DNA of 64,000 nt from Serratia rubidaea (GTDB lineage Bacteria; Pseudomonadota; Gammaproteobacteria; Enterobacterales; Enterobacteriaceae). Below the pieces are notes generated by a model. It saw only the letters and a list, made by a program, of their open reading frames with translations, was not told the origin of the DNA and ran no database searches. Below are positions 39,169-49,559 of this stretch, piece by piece. The stretch spans positions 2,170,001 through 2,234,000 of the forward strand of contig LR590463.1 of NCBI GenBank assembly GCA_901472405.1. Direction: 5' to 3'. Within the stretch, counting starts at the first letter, position 1. The number at the start of each line of letters is the position of its first letter. The position numbers were made by a program, and so were the translations under genes.

Positions 39169-42100
39169 ATGATCCCACAAATAGCTCAGGCGCCCGGGTT
39201 GGTTCAGCGGGTGCTGGATTTTTTGGAAGCGTTAAAGCACAACGGATTTAACGGCGATATCGCCACCAGCTATGCCGATCGCCTGACGATGGCGACCGAT
39301 AACAGTATTTATCAGCTGCTGCCGGAGGCGGTGCTGTTTCCACGCTCAACCGCCGATGTGGCGCTGATCGCCCGTCTGGCCGGCGAGGAGCGTTTCAATA
39401 CGCTGACCTTCAGCCCGCGCGGCGGCGGCACCGGCACCAACGGCCAGTCGCTCAACAGCGGCATCGTGGTGGATATGTCGCGCCATATGAACCGCATTCT
39501 GGATATTAATCTGGAGCAGGGCTGGGTACGGGTTGAGGCCGGGGTGATCAAAGACCAGCTCAATCAATACCTCAAGCCGTTCGGCTACTTCTTCTCACCG
39601 GAACTCTCCACCAGTAACCGCGCCACGCTGGGCGGCATGATCAATACCGACGCCTCCGGGCAGGGCTCGCTGGTGTACGGTAAAACCTCCGACCACGTTC
39701 TGGGCCTGCGTGCGGTGCTGTTGGGCGGCGATATGATCGACACCCGCGCTATGCCGACGACGCTGGCGGAAACGATTGCTCAGGAACAAACCGCCGAAGG
39801 GCGCATCTACCACACCGTGCTGAACCGCTGCCGCGACCAGCGCGCGCTGGTCCTGGAGAAATTCCCCCGGCTCAACCGTTTTCTGACCGGCTATGACCTG
39901 CGCCACGTGCTGAGCGACGATCTGCAGACCTTCGATCTGACGCGCATTCTGACCGGTGCCGAAGGCACGCTGGCGTTTATCACCGAAGCGCGGCTGGATA
40001 TTACGCCGCTGCCTAAAGTACGCCGGCTGGTGAACGTCAAATACGATTCGTTCGACTCGGCGCTGCGCAACGCACCGTTTATGGTGGAGGCCAAGGCGCT
40101 GTCGGTGGAGACCATCGACTCCAAGGTGCTGAACCTGGCGCGGGAAGATATTGTCTGGCACTCGGTCAGCGAGCTGATCGCCGACGTGCCGGATCAAGAG
40201 ATGCTGGGGTTGAATATCGTCGAGTTCGCCGGCGATGACGAAGCGCTGATTGAACAGCAGCTGGACTCGCTGTGTCAGCGGCTGGACGCGCTGATGGCGG
40301 AGCGGCAGGCCGGCGTGATCGGCTACCAGGTGTGCGGCGATCTGGCCGGCATCGAGCGGATCTACGGCATGCGCAAAAAGGCGGTCGGGCTGCTGGGCAA
40401 CGCCAAAGGGCAGGCCAAACCGATTCCGTTTGCGGAAGACACCTGCGTGCCGCCGCAGCATCTGGCGGACTATATCGCCGAATTCCGCCAGCTGCTTGAC
40501 GGCCACGGCCTCAGCTACGGCATGTTCGGCCACGTTGACGCCGGGGTGCTGCACGTACGGCCGGCGCTGGATATGTGCGACCCGCAGCAGGAGATGCTGA
40601 TGAAGCAGATCTCCGACGAGGTGGTGGCGCTCACCGCCAAGTACGGCGGTCTGCTGTGGGGCGAGCACGGCAAGGGCTTCCGCGCCGAATACAGCCCGGC
40701 GTTCTTCGGCGAGGCGCTGTATGAAGAGCTGCGCCGCATCAAGGCGGCGTTCGATCCGGACAACCGCCTGAACCCCGGCAAAATCTGCCCGCCGCTCGGC
40801 GTCGATGCGCCGATGATGAAGGTAGACGCGGTAAAACGCGGCACGCTGGATCGCCGCATTCCGATCGCCGTGCGCAGCTCCTTCCGCGGCGCCATGGAGT
40901 GCAACGGCAACGGCCTGTGCTTTAACTTTGACGCGCGCAGTCCGATGTGCCCGTCGATGAAAATTACCGGCAGCCGCATTCATTCGCCGAAGGGGCGCGC
41001 CGCGCTGGTGCGCGAATGGCTGCGCCTGCTGAGCGAGCAGGGCGTCGATCCGGTACAGCTGGAGCAGCAGCTGCCGCAGCAGCGCATGAGCTTCCGCAAC
41101 CTGATCGAAAAAACGCGCAACAGCTGGTACGCCGGTAAGGGCGAGTATGACTTCTCGCACGAGGTGAAAGCGGCGATGTCCGGCTGCCTGGCCTGTAAAG
41201 CCTGCTCCACCCAGTGCCCGATCAAAATCGATGTACCGGGGTTCCGTTCGCGCTTTCTGCAGCTGTACCACACGCGCTATCTGCGCCCCGCCAGCGACTA
41301 CGTGGTGGCCGGCGTGGAGAGCTATGCGCCGCTGATGGCCAAGGCGCCGAAGGTGTTCAACTTCTTCCTGAAGCAGCCGTGGCTGCGCGATCTCAATCGT
41401 AACGCCATCGGTATGGTCGATGTGCCGCTGCTGTCCAGCCCGACGCTGCGCCAGCAGCTGTCCGGCCATCAGGCGATCAATATGACGCTTGAACAGCTGG
41501 AGGCGCTGCCGCATGCCGCGCGCGACCAGTATGTGCTGATCGTGCAGGATCCGTTCACCAGCTATTACGACGCCGTGGTGGTGGCGGATTTTGTCCGGCT
41601 GGTGGAAAAACTCGGCTATCGGCCGGTGCTGCTGCCGTTCTCGCCGAACGGCAAGGCGCAGCACGTGAAAGGCTTCCTGACGCGCTTCGCCAAAACGGCG
41701 CGCAAGACCGCCGATTTCCTCAACCGCGTCGCCCGGCTGGGCATGCCGCTGGTCGGGGTCGATCCGGCGCTGGTGCTGTGTTACCGCGATGAGTACCAGG
41801 AGATCCTCGGCGAGTCGCGCGGCGACTTCCGCGTACAGCTGGTGCATGAATGGCTGCAGACGCTGCTGGCGGAGCGGGCCGAGCAGCCGGCGACCGGCGA
41901 AGCCTGGTATCTGTTCGGCCACTGCACCGAGACTACCGCGCTGCCGGCCAGCAGCCAGCAGTGGGCGTCGATCTTCGCCCGCTTCGGCGCCAAATTGGAA
42001 AACGTCAGCGTGGGCTGTTGCGGCATGGCCGGCACCTACGGCCATGAAAGCAAGAACCTGCAAAAATTCGCTCGGGATTTATGAGTTATCATGGCACCAG

Positions 42101-42226
42101 GCGCTGCAGCGGTTGCCGCGTCAACGTTGCCTGGCTACCGGCTATTCCTGCCGCAGCCAGGTCAAACGGATTGAGGGCAACGGCGTGCGGCATCCATTAC
42201 AGGCGCTGCTGGAGATGATTGCGTGA
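39169..42226 (+). CDS. ydiJ: D-2-hydroxyglutarate dehydrogenase-type FAD/Fe-S oxidoreductase YdiJ, one frameshift near 42070
   Basis: Large FAD-linked oxidase fused to a 4Fe-4S and cysteine-rich domain. FAD-binding 'FSPRGGGTGTNGQSLNSGIVVDMSRHMNRIL', 'LSTSNRATLGGMINTDASGQGSLVYGKTSDHV' and 'GEHGKGFRAEYSP'; ferredoxin-like 'CLACKACSTQCPIKIDVPG'; C-terminal CCG-type 'VGCCGMAGTYGHESKN'. The frame stops at 42084 owing to an A-run length change (AAAAA near 42061), and the tail ('SLGIYELSWHQALQRLPRQRCLATGYSCRSQVKR') reads on to TGA at 42224-42226. Restored length is ~1018 residues. The stop overlaps the menI GTG, so the two are coupled. Confidence 0.92.
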
Positions 42227-42639
42227 AGCTGTGGAAACGAGAGACAACGCTGGAACAGTTAAACCGTTCCGGTGAGGGCTGCATGGTGGGCCATGTGGGG
42301 ATTGAATTTACCCACATCGGCGATGATTTTCTGGAAGCCACCATGCCGGTGGACCCGCGCACCACGCAGCCGTTCGGCCTGCTGCACGGCGGCGCGTCGG
42401 TGGTGCTGGCGGAGTCGCTGGGTTCGATGGCCGGCTACCTGTGCACCACCGGCGACCAGCAGGTGGTAGGGGTGGAGATCAACGCCAACCACCTGCGGCC
42501 GGCGTTCGACGGCCGGGTGCGCGGCGTCTGCCGCGCGCTGCACGCCGGGCGGCGCAATCAGGTCTGGCAGATCGAGATTTTCGACAAGCGCGACAAGCTG
42601 TGCTGTATCTCCCGCCTGACTACGGCGGTGATTGAATAA
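42223..42639 (+). CDS. menI: 1,4-dihydroxy-2-naphthoyl-CoA thioesterase
   Basis: Hotdog-fold thioesterase of menaquinone synthesis (formerly YdiI). 138 residues, intact. 'TTQPFGLLHGGASVVLAESLGSMAGYL' contains the catalytic Glu (Glu64) and the HGG motif; 'GVEINANHLRP' is also conserved. GTG start at 42223 overlaps the ydiJ stop by 4 nt (GTGA). Confidence 0.93.
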   Translation: MKLWKRETTLEQLNRSGEGCMVGHVGIEFTHIGDDFLEATMPVDPRTTQPFGLLHGGASVVLAESLGSMAGYLCTTGDQQVVGVEINANHLRPAFDGRVRGVCRALHAGRRNQVWQIEIFDKRDKLCCISRLTTAVIE

Positions 42640-42647
42640 CACGTCAC

Positions 42648-42671
42648 GGCCCGGCGTCAGCGCCGGGCCTT
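42648..42671. terminator. Hairpin between convergent menI and the orphan gene
   Basis: GGCCCGGCG (42648-42656) pairs with CGCCGGGCC (42661-42669). The T-tract is poor on both strands, but the convergent position fits a shared terminator. Confidence 0.55.
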
Positions 42672-42682
42672 ATGCCGCGCCC

Positions 42683-43087
42683 TTACAGCTGAAAGGGCAC
42701 GCGTTTGACGAAGTCCTTCTGATAGGCGTTGGCCTTTTCCCAGGTTCCCTCCATCGCGTATTTCTGACAGATCAGCGTCAGGGTATGGCGCGCAAAATGG
42801 TAGCTCTGCACCCGAAACAGCTGACAGCGCTGCGGGTTGTTGATCTCGACGATCAGCCGGTTATGCAGCTTGCTGAGGGCGTGCAGGTAGCTGTCGTCAT
42901 CGCCGTTTTCCAGACACAGATTGGCCATATTCAGACAGACGCTGTTATAACGCTTCAGGTGGTCGACGTTGCACGTCGGCCGCTTGAGCGCTGCTTCCGC
43001 CATATAGAAATCCACCGTGGCGTCGCGGATACTGAATTTGTAGTCATCAATCTTGCCCAGCAGCCATGCATTCATCGAGATATTCAT
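42683..43087 (-). CDS. Unrecognised 134-residue protein under a Fur box
   Basis: Starts at ATG 43087 (MNISMNAWLLGKIDDYKFSI) after AGGCG. Intact. No signal peptide or membrane segment. The composition is that of a soluble helical protein with six Cys/His-containing stretches ('KRPTCNVDHLKRYNSVCLNMANLCLENG', 'NNPQRCQLFRVQSYHFARHTLTLICQKYAMEG') and a basic C-terminus ending KDFVKRVPFQL. About 20 nt upstream is a perfect Fur palindrome (43109-43127), so transcription should rise under iron limitation. It sits between menI and the suf operon, a place with no counterpart that I recall in E. coli. I do not recognise a family. It could be an iron-starvation regulator or an Fe-S/haem-related helper; both are speculation. 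Confidence 0.75.
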   Translation of the reverse strand: MNISMNAWLLGKIDDYKFSIRDATVDFYMAEAALKRPTCNVDHLKRYNSVCLNMANLCLENGDDDSYLHALSKLHNRLIVEINNPQRCQLFRVQSYHFARHTLTLICQKYAMEGTWEKANAYQKDFVKRVPFQL

Positions 43088-43108
43088 TCGCCTACGCCTG
43101 ATAAAGTA

Positions 43109-43127
43109 AATGATAATCATTATCATA
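43109..43127 (-). promoter_or_regulatory. Perfect Fur box of the orphan gene
   Basis: AATGATAATCATTATCATA contains the perfect palindrome ATGATAATCATTATCAT (43110-43126) and matches the Fur consensus almost completely. It is placed just upstream of the minus-strand gene at 42683-43087. Confidence 0.88.
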
Positions 43128-43662
43128 TTTGCAGCCGCGGCGGCGATCAATCATCCGTGATAAATTTTTTTCCTGCGCCGGCACTCAGGGCACGACGATC
43201 CATTTGTCCGTGAGCGACTAAACTTTAACCTGTAAGGGAAATTTACCGCCGGCGTGATGCCGGTGGCGTTTTGGCGTGCGAGGGCATTTTTAAACCAGAC
43301 AGCACGCAGAAATAGGTATTTTCTATGAATGTTTAAGGCAGCGTCCCAGGACGCGCACGGCAGCAAAACGGGACAGCGCGTCAGGCGGCGTAGGGGTAAA
43401 TAAAGTTTATGTTATTCAGTTGATTAGCGATGAGCTTGCGCCGAAGGTCGGCCGTGGTGGCGGCAGGTGTCCGCGTAGCTTGCCGGCCGGAAGAGGGAAA
43501 ATTGGTGCGCTGGGGCGATACCCCTGCAAAACCAACGGTTGAAGTGATAATCATTATCACTAACATGGCTGGCAGATATCCCGCGCAGCGTGCGCGCGTC
43601 GCGTGTAACACGACGGGAAGAGGATGATGCGTCTCGTCAGAGACCAGTAAGAGGTAGGTCAT
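43128..43662. other. Region between the orphan gene and sufA
   Basis: 535 nt. It holds the suf promoter region with a Fur palindrome at 43544-43560. Short ORFs on both strands lack ribosome sites and family features. The long distance allows additional upstream control of suf, as known for OxyR, IHF and IscR in E. coli, but I could not place those sites. Confidence 0.55.
43544..43560 (+). promoter_or_regulatory. Fur box of the suf operon
   Basis: GTGATAATCATTATCAC is a perfect 17-bp palindrome and near-consensus Fur site, 103 nt before the sufA ATG. Fur repression of suf is established in E. coli. Confidence 0.88.
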
Positions 43663-44034
43663 ATGCAAACAGAAAATGTTGGCACTTTTTCGCTGGACGA
43701 GCAGACCTGGCAGGGCATTTCGCTCAGCGACAGCGCCGTGCAGCAAATTATCAAGCTGATGCAGCAGGACCCGCAGGTTAAAGGGCTGCAGCTGAGCGTA
43801 AAACAGTCCGGCTGCGCCGGCTTCGGCTACGTGCTGGATCTGACCCGCGAGCCGGCCGACGACGATCTGCTGTTTGAGCGCGACGGCGCCAGACTGTACG
43901 TGCCGCTTAAAGCGATGCCGTTTATCGACGGCACCACGGTGGATTTCGTCCGCGAAGGGCTGAATCAGATATTTAAGTTCAATAACCCCAAAGCTCAGCA
44001 CGCCTGCGGGTGCGGCGAGAGCTTTGGCGTTTGA
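43663..44034 (+). CDS. sufA: Fe-S cluster carrier SufA
   Basis: A-type carrier that takes clusters from SufBCD to target proteins. 123 residues, intact. HesB/IscA motif 'LQLSVKQSGCAGFGYVLDL' with the first ligand Cys, and the C-terminal CGCGESFGV with the other two cysteines. ATG at 43663 has AGAGG upstream. First gene of sufABCDSE. Confidence 0.95.
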   Translation: MQTENVGTFSLDEQTWQGISLSDSAVQQIIKLMQQDPQVKGLQLSVKQSGCAGFGYVLDLTREPADDDLLFERDGARLYVPLKAMPFIDGTTVDFVREGLNQIFKFNNPKAQHACGCGESFGV

Positions 44035-44048
44035 GTGATGTGATCGCC

Positions 44049-45554
44049 ATGACACGAAGCAATGTAAATGTAGAAGTTCCTGATAACGTGCAGGCCTGGG
44101 TCAGCGAGGGACGCTATAAGGAAGGCTTCTTTACCCAGCTGCAGACCGATGAGCTTGCCAAAGGCATTAACGAAGAGGTGGTGCGGGCGATTTCGGCCAA
44201 GCGCAACGAACCGGCGTGGATGCTGGAGTTCCGCCTCGAGGCCTACCGCGCCTGGCTGCAGATGGAAGAGCCGCACTGGCTGAAGGCCAACTACGACAAA
44301 CTGAACTATCAGGATTACAGCTATTACTCGGCGCCGTCCTGCGGCAGCTGCGACGACGCCTGCGGCTCCCAGCCGGGGGCCGAGCAGCAGGCGGCGCCGC
44401 GCTGAACGACAACGGCTACCTGACCAGCGAAGTGGAGCAGGCGTTCGAACAGCTGGGCGTGCCGGTGCGCGAGGGCAGTGAAGTGGCGGTGGACGCCATT
44501 TTCGACTCGGTGTCCGTCGCCACCACCTACCGGGAGAAACTGGCGGAGAGCGGGGTGATCTTCTGCTCGTTCGGCGAAGCGATTCAGGAACATCCGGAGC
44601 TGGTGCGTCAGTACCTCGGCCGGGTGGTGCCGTCTAACGATAACTTCTATGCGGCGCTGAACGCCGCGGTGGCCTCCGACGGCACCTTCGTCTATGTGCC
44701 GAAAGGCGTGCGCTGCCCGATGGAGCTGTCCACCTATTTCCGCATCAACGCGGCGAAAACCGGCCAGTTTGAACGCACCATTCTGATTGCCGATGAGGGC
44801 AGCTACGTCAGCTATATCGAGGGCTGCTCCGCGCCGGTGCGCGACAGCTACCAGCTGCACGCGGCGGTGGTGGAGGTGATCCTGCATAAAGACGCCGAGG
44901 TGAAGTACTCGACGGTGCAGAACTGGTTCGCCGGCGGCGAAAGCAAAGGCGGCATCCTGAACTTCGTCACCAAGCGCGCGCTGTGTGAAGGCGCTAATTC
45001 CAAAATGTCCTGGACCCAGTCGGAAACCGGTTCGGCCATTACCTGGAAATACCCCAGCGTCATCCTGCAGGGGGACAATTCGATCGGCGAATTCTTCTCG
45101 GTGGCGCTGACCAGCGGCCATCAGCAGGCGGATACCGGCACCAAGATGATCCATATCGGCAAAAACACCAAATCGACCATTATTGCCAAGGGCATCTCCG
45201 CCGGCCACAGCCAGAATACCTACCGCGGACTGGTGAAAATCCTGCCGGGGGCGGAAAAACGCGCGTAACTTCACCCAGTGCGATTCGATGCTGATCGGCC
45301 CGGACAGCGGGGCGCACACCTTCCCGTACGTCGAGGCGCGCAACAACAGCGCGCAGCTGGAGCACGAAGCCACCACCTCGAAAATCGGTGATGACCAGCT
45401 GTTCTACTGCCTGCAGCGCGGTATCAGCGAAGATGACGCCATCTCGATGATCGTCAACGGTTTCTGTAAGGACGTTTTCTCCGAACTGCCGCTGGAATTC
45501 GCGGTGGAAGCGCAAAAGCTGCTGGCCATCAGCCTGGAGCACAGCGTCGGTTAA
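44049..45554 (+). CDS. sufB: Fe-S scaffold subunit SufB, two frameshifts
   Basis: Core scaffold of the SufBC2D complex. ATG 44049 ([18 protein letters not shown]) lies 14 nt after sufA. Segments: '[41 protein letters not shown]' to about 44395, then '[25 protein letters not shown]' to about 45258, then '[25 protein letters not shown]' to 45554. The second break is an extra C in GAAAAACGCG where GAAAAAGCG is expected. Restored length is about 498 residues, as in E. coli. Such breaks in a conserved operon gene argue for sequence error. Confidence 0.94.
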
Positions 45555-45616
45555 CCCTGCCGGTTTGGCGGCAGCGACAAGATTTTGGGCGTGACAACGC
45601 CACCTGAGGATACAGC

Positions 45617-46363
45617 ATGTTAAGTATTAAAGATTTACGCGTCAGCGCGGAAGACAATGAGATCCTGAAAGGACTGAGTCTGGAGATTAAACCGGGCGAA
45701 GTGCATGCCATCATGGGGCCGAACGGCTCCGGCAAGAGCACCTTGTCCGCGACGCTGGCCGGGCGTGAAGAGTATGAGGTCAGCGGCGGCAGCGTCACCT
45801 TTAAGGGCAAGGACCTGCTGGAGCTGGATCCGGAAGATCGCGCCGGCGAAGGGGTCTTTCTCGCCTTCCAATACCCGGTGGAGATCCCCGGCGTCAGCAA
45901 CCATTTCTTTTTGCAGACCTCGGTCAATGCGGTGCGCAAATACCGCGGCCTGGAGGCGCTGGACCGTTTCGACTTCGCCGATTTTATCGAAGAGAAGATC
46001 GCGCTGCTGGATATGCCGGCCGACCTGCTGAGCCGCTCGGTGAACGTCGGTTTCTCCGGCGGTGAGAAGAAGCGTAACGATATTCTGCAGATGGCCGCGC
46101 TGGAGCCGGATTTGTGCATTCTGGATGAGACCGATTCCGGGCTGGACATCGACGCGCTGAAAATCGTCGCCAACGGCGTGAACTCGCTGCGCGACGGCAA
46201 GCGCGCCTTTATTATCGTCACCCACTATCAGCGTATTCTGGATTACATCAAACCGGATTACGTCCACGTACTTTCCCAGGGGCGCATCGTGAAATCCGGT
46301 GATTTCTCTCTGGTGAAACAGTTGGAGGAGCAGGGCTATGGCTGGCTTGCCGACCAACAATAA
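45617..46363 (+). CDS. sufC: SufC ATPase
   Basis: ABC-type ATPase of the SufBC2D complex. 248 residues, intact. Walker A GPNGSGKST (residues 34-42), signature 'FSGGEKKRNDILQ', Walker B 'CILDETDSGLD', H-loop 'FIIVTHYQRILDYI'. Overlaps sufD by 26 nt. Confidence 0.97.
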   Translation: MLSIKDLRVSAEDNEILKGLSLEIKPGEVHAIMGPNGSGKSTLSATLAGREEYEVSGGSVTFKGKDLLELDPEDRAGEGVFLAFQYPVEIPGVSNHFFLQTSVNAVRKYRGLEALDRFDFADFIEEKIALLDMPADLLSRSVNVGFSGGEKKRNDILQMAALEPDLCILDETDSGLDIDALKIVANGVNSLRDGKRAFIIVTHYQRILDYIKPDYVHVLSQGRIVKSGDFSLVKQLEEQGYGWLADQQ

Positions 46364-47612
46364 TTCACGCGCGCTGCAACAGCTCTACAGCCTGTTTGAG
46401 GCGCAGGGCGGTGAGCACTCCCCGCATGCCCTGACCAACTGGCAGCAGGCGCTGCGGCTGGGCTGGCCGACGCGCAAACATGAAAACTGGAAATATACGC
46501 CGCTGGACGGCCTGCTGGAGCAGCAGTTCCATGCGCCGCAGCCGGCGGCGGTGAGCGCCGAGCGCTGCGCCGAGCTGGCGCTGCCCCTCGACGCCTACCG
46601 GCTGGTGTTTGTCGACGGCCGCTATCAGGCGGATCTGAGCGACGCCGATCTCGGCGACTACCAGCTGGAACTGACCGGGTATCAGCTGCCGGAGCCGATT
46701 CAGCCGGAGATCTTCCTGCACCTGACCGAGAGCCTGGCGCCGGAAAGCAGCCTGATTCGCCTGCCGGCCGGCAAAGTGGCCGCCCGTCCGCTCTATCTGC
46801 TGCATATCAGCAGCGGGCGCAGCGGCGCCGGCGAGATCAACAGCGTGCACCATCGCCACCACCTGGAGGTGGCGGCCGGCGCGCAGGCGGAGGTGATCGA
46901 ACATTACGTCAGTCTGAATGAGCACGCGCACTTTACCGGCGCGCGCCTGACCGCGACGGTGGGCGACAATGCCCAACTGCACCACTGCAAGCTGGCGTTT
47001 GAGAATCAGCCGAGCTACCACTTTGCCCATAACGACCTGAAGATTGGCCGCGACGCGCGGGTGAAAAGCGACAGCTTCCTGCTGGGCGCCGGCCTGACGC
47101 GGCACAACACCAGCGCGCAGCTGAACGGCGAAGGCGCCAATCTGCAGCTCAACAGCCTGGTGCTGCCGGTGGGGAAAGAGATCTGCGATACCCGCAGCTA
47201 TCTGGAGCATAACAAAGGCTATTGTGAGAGCCGTCAGCTGCATAAAACCGTGGTCAGCGACCGCGCCAGGGCGGTGTTTAACGGCATGATCAAGGTGGCG
47301 CAGCACGCCATCAAGACCGACGGCCAGATGACCAACCACAACCTGCTGCTGGGCAAGGTGGCGGAGGTGGACACCAAGCCGCAGCTGGAGATTTACGCCG
47401 ACGACGTCAAGTGCAGCCACGGCGCCACCGTGGGCCGCATCGACGAAGAGCAGCTGTTCTATCTGCAGTCGCGCGGCATCGCCAAGCATGATGCGCAGCA
47501 GATGATTATCTTCGCCTTTGCCGCCGAACTGACCGAAGGCATCGGCAATGATGTGATTCGCGAGCGGGTGTTGGCGCATATTGCACAGCGCCTGCCGCGG
47601 GAGGCCGTATGA
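46338..47612 (+). CDS. sufD: SufD scaffold subunit
   Basis: Partner of SufB in the scaffold. 424 residues, intact. '[17 protein letters not shown]' near the N-terminus, and the C-terminal '[42 protein letters not shown]' with the conserved Cys/His. The start overlaps sufC and the stop overlaps sufS by 4 nt (ATGA). Confidence 0.97.
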   Translation: MAGLPTNNNSRALQQLYSLFEAQGGEHSPHALTNWQQALRLGWPTRKHENWKYTPLDGLLEQQFHAPQPAAVSAERCAELALPLDAYRLVFVDGRYQADLSDADLGDYQLELTGYQLPEPIQPEIFLHLTESLAPESSLIRLPAGKVAARPLYLLHISSGRSGAGEINSVHHRHHLEVAAGAQAEVIEHYVSLNEHAHFTGARLTATVGDNAQLHHCKLAFENQPSYHFAHNDLKIGRDARVKSDSFLLGAGLTRHNTSAQLNGEGANLQLNSLVLPVGKEICDTRSYLEHNKGYCESRQLHKTVVSDRARAVFNGMIKVAQHAIKTDGQMTNHNLLLGKVAEVDTKPQLEIYADDVKCSHGATVGRIDEEQLFYLQSRGIAKHDAQQMIIFAFAAELTEGIGNDVIRERVLAHIAQRLPREAV

Positions 47613-48826
47613 GTTTTCCGATTGAACAGGTGCGCCGGGACTTTCCGCTGTTGGCGCGTGAGGTCAACGGTCAGCCGCTGGCGTACCTCGACAGCGCCGC
47701 CAGCGCGCAAAAGCCGCAGGCGGTGATTGAGCGCGAAATGGCGTTCTACCGCCATGGTTACGCCGCGGTGCACCGCGGCATTCACAGCCTGAGCGCCGAG
47801 GCGACGCAGCAGATGGAGGCGGTGCGTGAACAGGCGGCGCGCTTTATCAATGCCGCGTCGGCGGAAGAGATTGTGTTCGTCAAAGGCACCACCGAGGGCA
47901 TCAACCTGGTGGCCAACAGCTACGGCAGCCTGCTGCAGCCGGGCGACAGCATCATCATCACCGAGATGGAGCACCACGCCAATATCGTGCCGTGGCAGAT
48001 GCTGGCGCAGGCGCGCGGCGTGACGCTGCGCGTCTGGCCGCTGCAGCCGGACGGTACGCTGGATTTGGCCGATCTGCCCGGCCTGATCGACGACAGCACC
48101 CGGCTGCTGGCGATTACCCAGGTCTCCAACGTGCTGGGCACCGTCAACCCGCTGCACGACATTATCGCCCGGGCGCACGCCGCCGGGGTGAAAGTGCTGG
48201 TGGACGGCGCGCAGGCGGTGATGCATCAGCAGGTGGACGTACAGGCGCTGGACTGCGATTTTTACGTATTCTCCGGCCATAAGCTGTACGGCCCGTCGGG
48301 CATCGGCATTCTGTACGGCAAGGCCGATCTGCTGCAGCAGATGCCGCCGTGGGAAGGCGGCGGTTCGATGATCCAGCAGGTCAGCCTGACGCAGGGCACC
48401 ACCTATGCCGAGGCGCCGTGGCGCTTTGAGGCCGGCTCGCCCAATACCGCCGGCATTATGGGGCTGGGCGCGGCGCTGAGCTACGTATCGCAGCTGGGGC
48501 TGGCGCAGATTCAGCAGTATGAGCAGGCGCTGATGCAGTATGCGCAGGAGGCGCTGCAGCAGGTGCCGCAGCTGCGCGCCTACGGGCCGGCGCAGCGCGC
48601 CGGGGTGATCGCCTTCAACCTGGGGGAGCACCACGCCTATGACGTCGGCAGTTTCCTGGACCAGTACGGCATCGCTATTCGCACCGGTCACCACTGCGCC
48701 ATGCCGCTGATGGCGTTTTATCAGGTGCCGAGCATGTGCCGCGCTTCGCTGGCGATGTACAATACCCGCGAGGAAGTGGATCGGCTGGTGGCCGGTCTGC
48801 AGCGAATTCAGCGGCTGCTGGGCTAA
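47609..48826 (+). CDS. sufS: Cysteine desulfurase SufS
   Basis: PLP enzyme that mobilises sulfur from cysteine and hands it to SufE. 405 residues, intact. '[15 protein letters not shown]', PLP-Lys motif '[17 protein letters not shown]', and the active-site Cys in '[11 protein letters not shown]' (Cys363). Confidence 0.97.
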   Translation: MSFPIEQVRRDFPLLAREVNGQPLAYLDSAASAQKPQAVIEREMAFYRHGYAAVHRGIHSLSAEATQQMEAVREQAARFINAASAEEIVFVKGTTEGINLVANSYGSLLQPGDSIIITEMEHHANIVPWQMLAQARGVTLRVWPLQPDGTLDLADLPGLIDDSTRLLAITQVSNVLGTVNPLHDIIARAHAAGVKVLVDGAQAVMHQQVDVQALDCDFYVFSGHKLYGPSGIGILYGKADLLQQMPPWEGGGSMIQQVSLTQGTTYAEAPWRFEAGSPNTAGIMGLGAALSYVSQLGLAQIQQYEQALMQYAQEALQQVPQLRAYGPAQRAGVIAFNLGEHHAYDVGSFLDQYGIAIRTGHHCAMPLMAFYQVPSMCRASLAMYNTREEVDRLVAGLQRIQRLLG

Positions 48827-48859
48827 GCGCCCGGCGGCGGAACAACGATAGGAAGCCTG

Positions 48860-49273
48860 ATGGCCAACTTGCCGGATAAAGATAAACTGGCGCGTAATTT
48901 TTCACGCTGCCTGAATTGGGAAGAGAAATACCTGTATGTGATCGAGCTGGGCGGCCGCCTGCCGCCGCTGGCGGAGGAGGCGCACCGTCCGGAGAACCTG
49001 ATTTCGGGTTGCCAGAGCCAGGTGTGGATCCTGATGCGCAAAAACGCGCAGGGCCAGGTCGAGTTCAGCGGCGACAGCGACGCCGCGATTGTCAAAGGCC
49101 TGCTGACGGTGGTGTTTATTGTCTACCGCGACCTGACGCCGCAGCAGATCGTCGAGCTGGACGTACGTCCTTTCTTTGCCGATCTGGCGCTCAGCCAGCA
49201 TCTGACGCCGTCGCGTTCGCAGGGGCTGGAGGCGATGATCCGCGCCATCCGGCAAAAAGCCGCGCAGCTGTAA
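48860..49273 (+). CDS. sufE: Sulfur acceptor SufE
   Basis: Accepts persulfide sulfur from SufS and passes it to SufB. 137 residues, intact. The acceptor Cys is in '[11 protein letters not shown]' (Cys51). 33 nt after sufS; last gene of the operon, followed by a terminator. Confidence 0.96.
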   Translation: MANLPDKDKLARNFSRCLNWEEKYLYVIELGGRLPPLAEEAHRPENLISGCQSQVWILMRKNAQGQVEFSGDSDAAIVKGLLTVVFIVYRDLTPQQIVELDVRPFFADLALSQHLTPSRSQGLEAMIRAIRQKAAQL

Positions 49274-49295
49274 TACTTTTCCCGCCCGTCGTACC

Positions 49296-49323
49296 GGCTC
49301 ATTGATTATGTCAATGAGCCTTT
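49296..49323 (+). terminator. suf operon terminator
   Basis: Perfect 10-bp stem GGCTCATTGA/TCAATGAGCC with a TTATG loop, followed by TTTA. Confidence 0.78.
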
Positions 49324-49559
49324 ACAAAACGCCGCCAAATAGCCCCGTCCATCGCAAATCAACGTTTTTTCAAATGCTTAGTTGTTGACGTTATCTTGAC
49401 AAATCCTGCCTGGAGTTAGGTTATAACACCTTGATTTTTAGGCGACTTATTGCCTTTACACCCAACGTTGCTAGTATTAAACAGGTGAATGTCTGATTTA
49501 CCCGTAAACCGGCGGCAGTTAGCCTTGTGGCCGAACCGTACTGAAAAATAGGGAAGAGT

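Noticed and set aside
39595..42063. 822-codon minus-strand ORF opposite ydiJ
   Set aside because: Antisense shadow of a conserved gene with clear FAD and Fe-S motifs.
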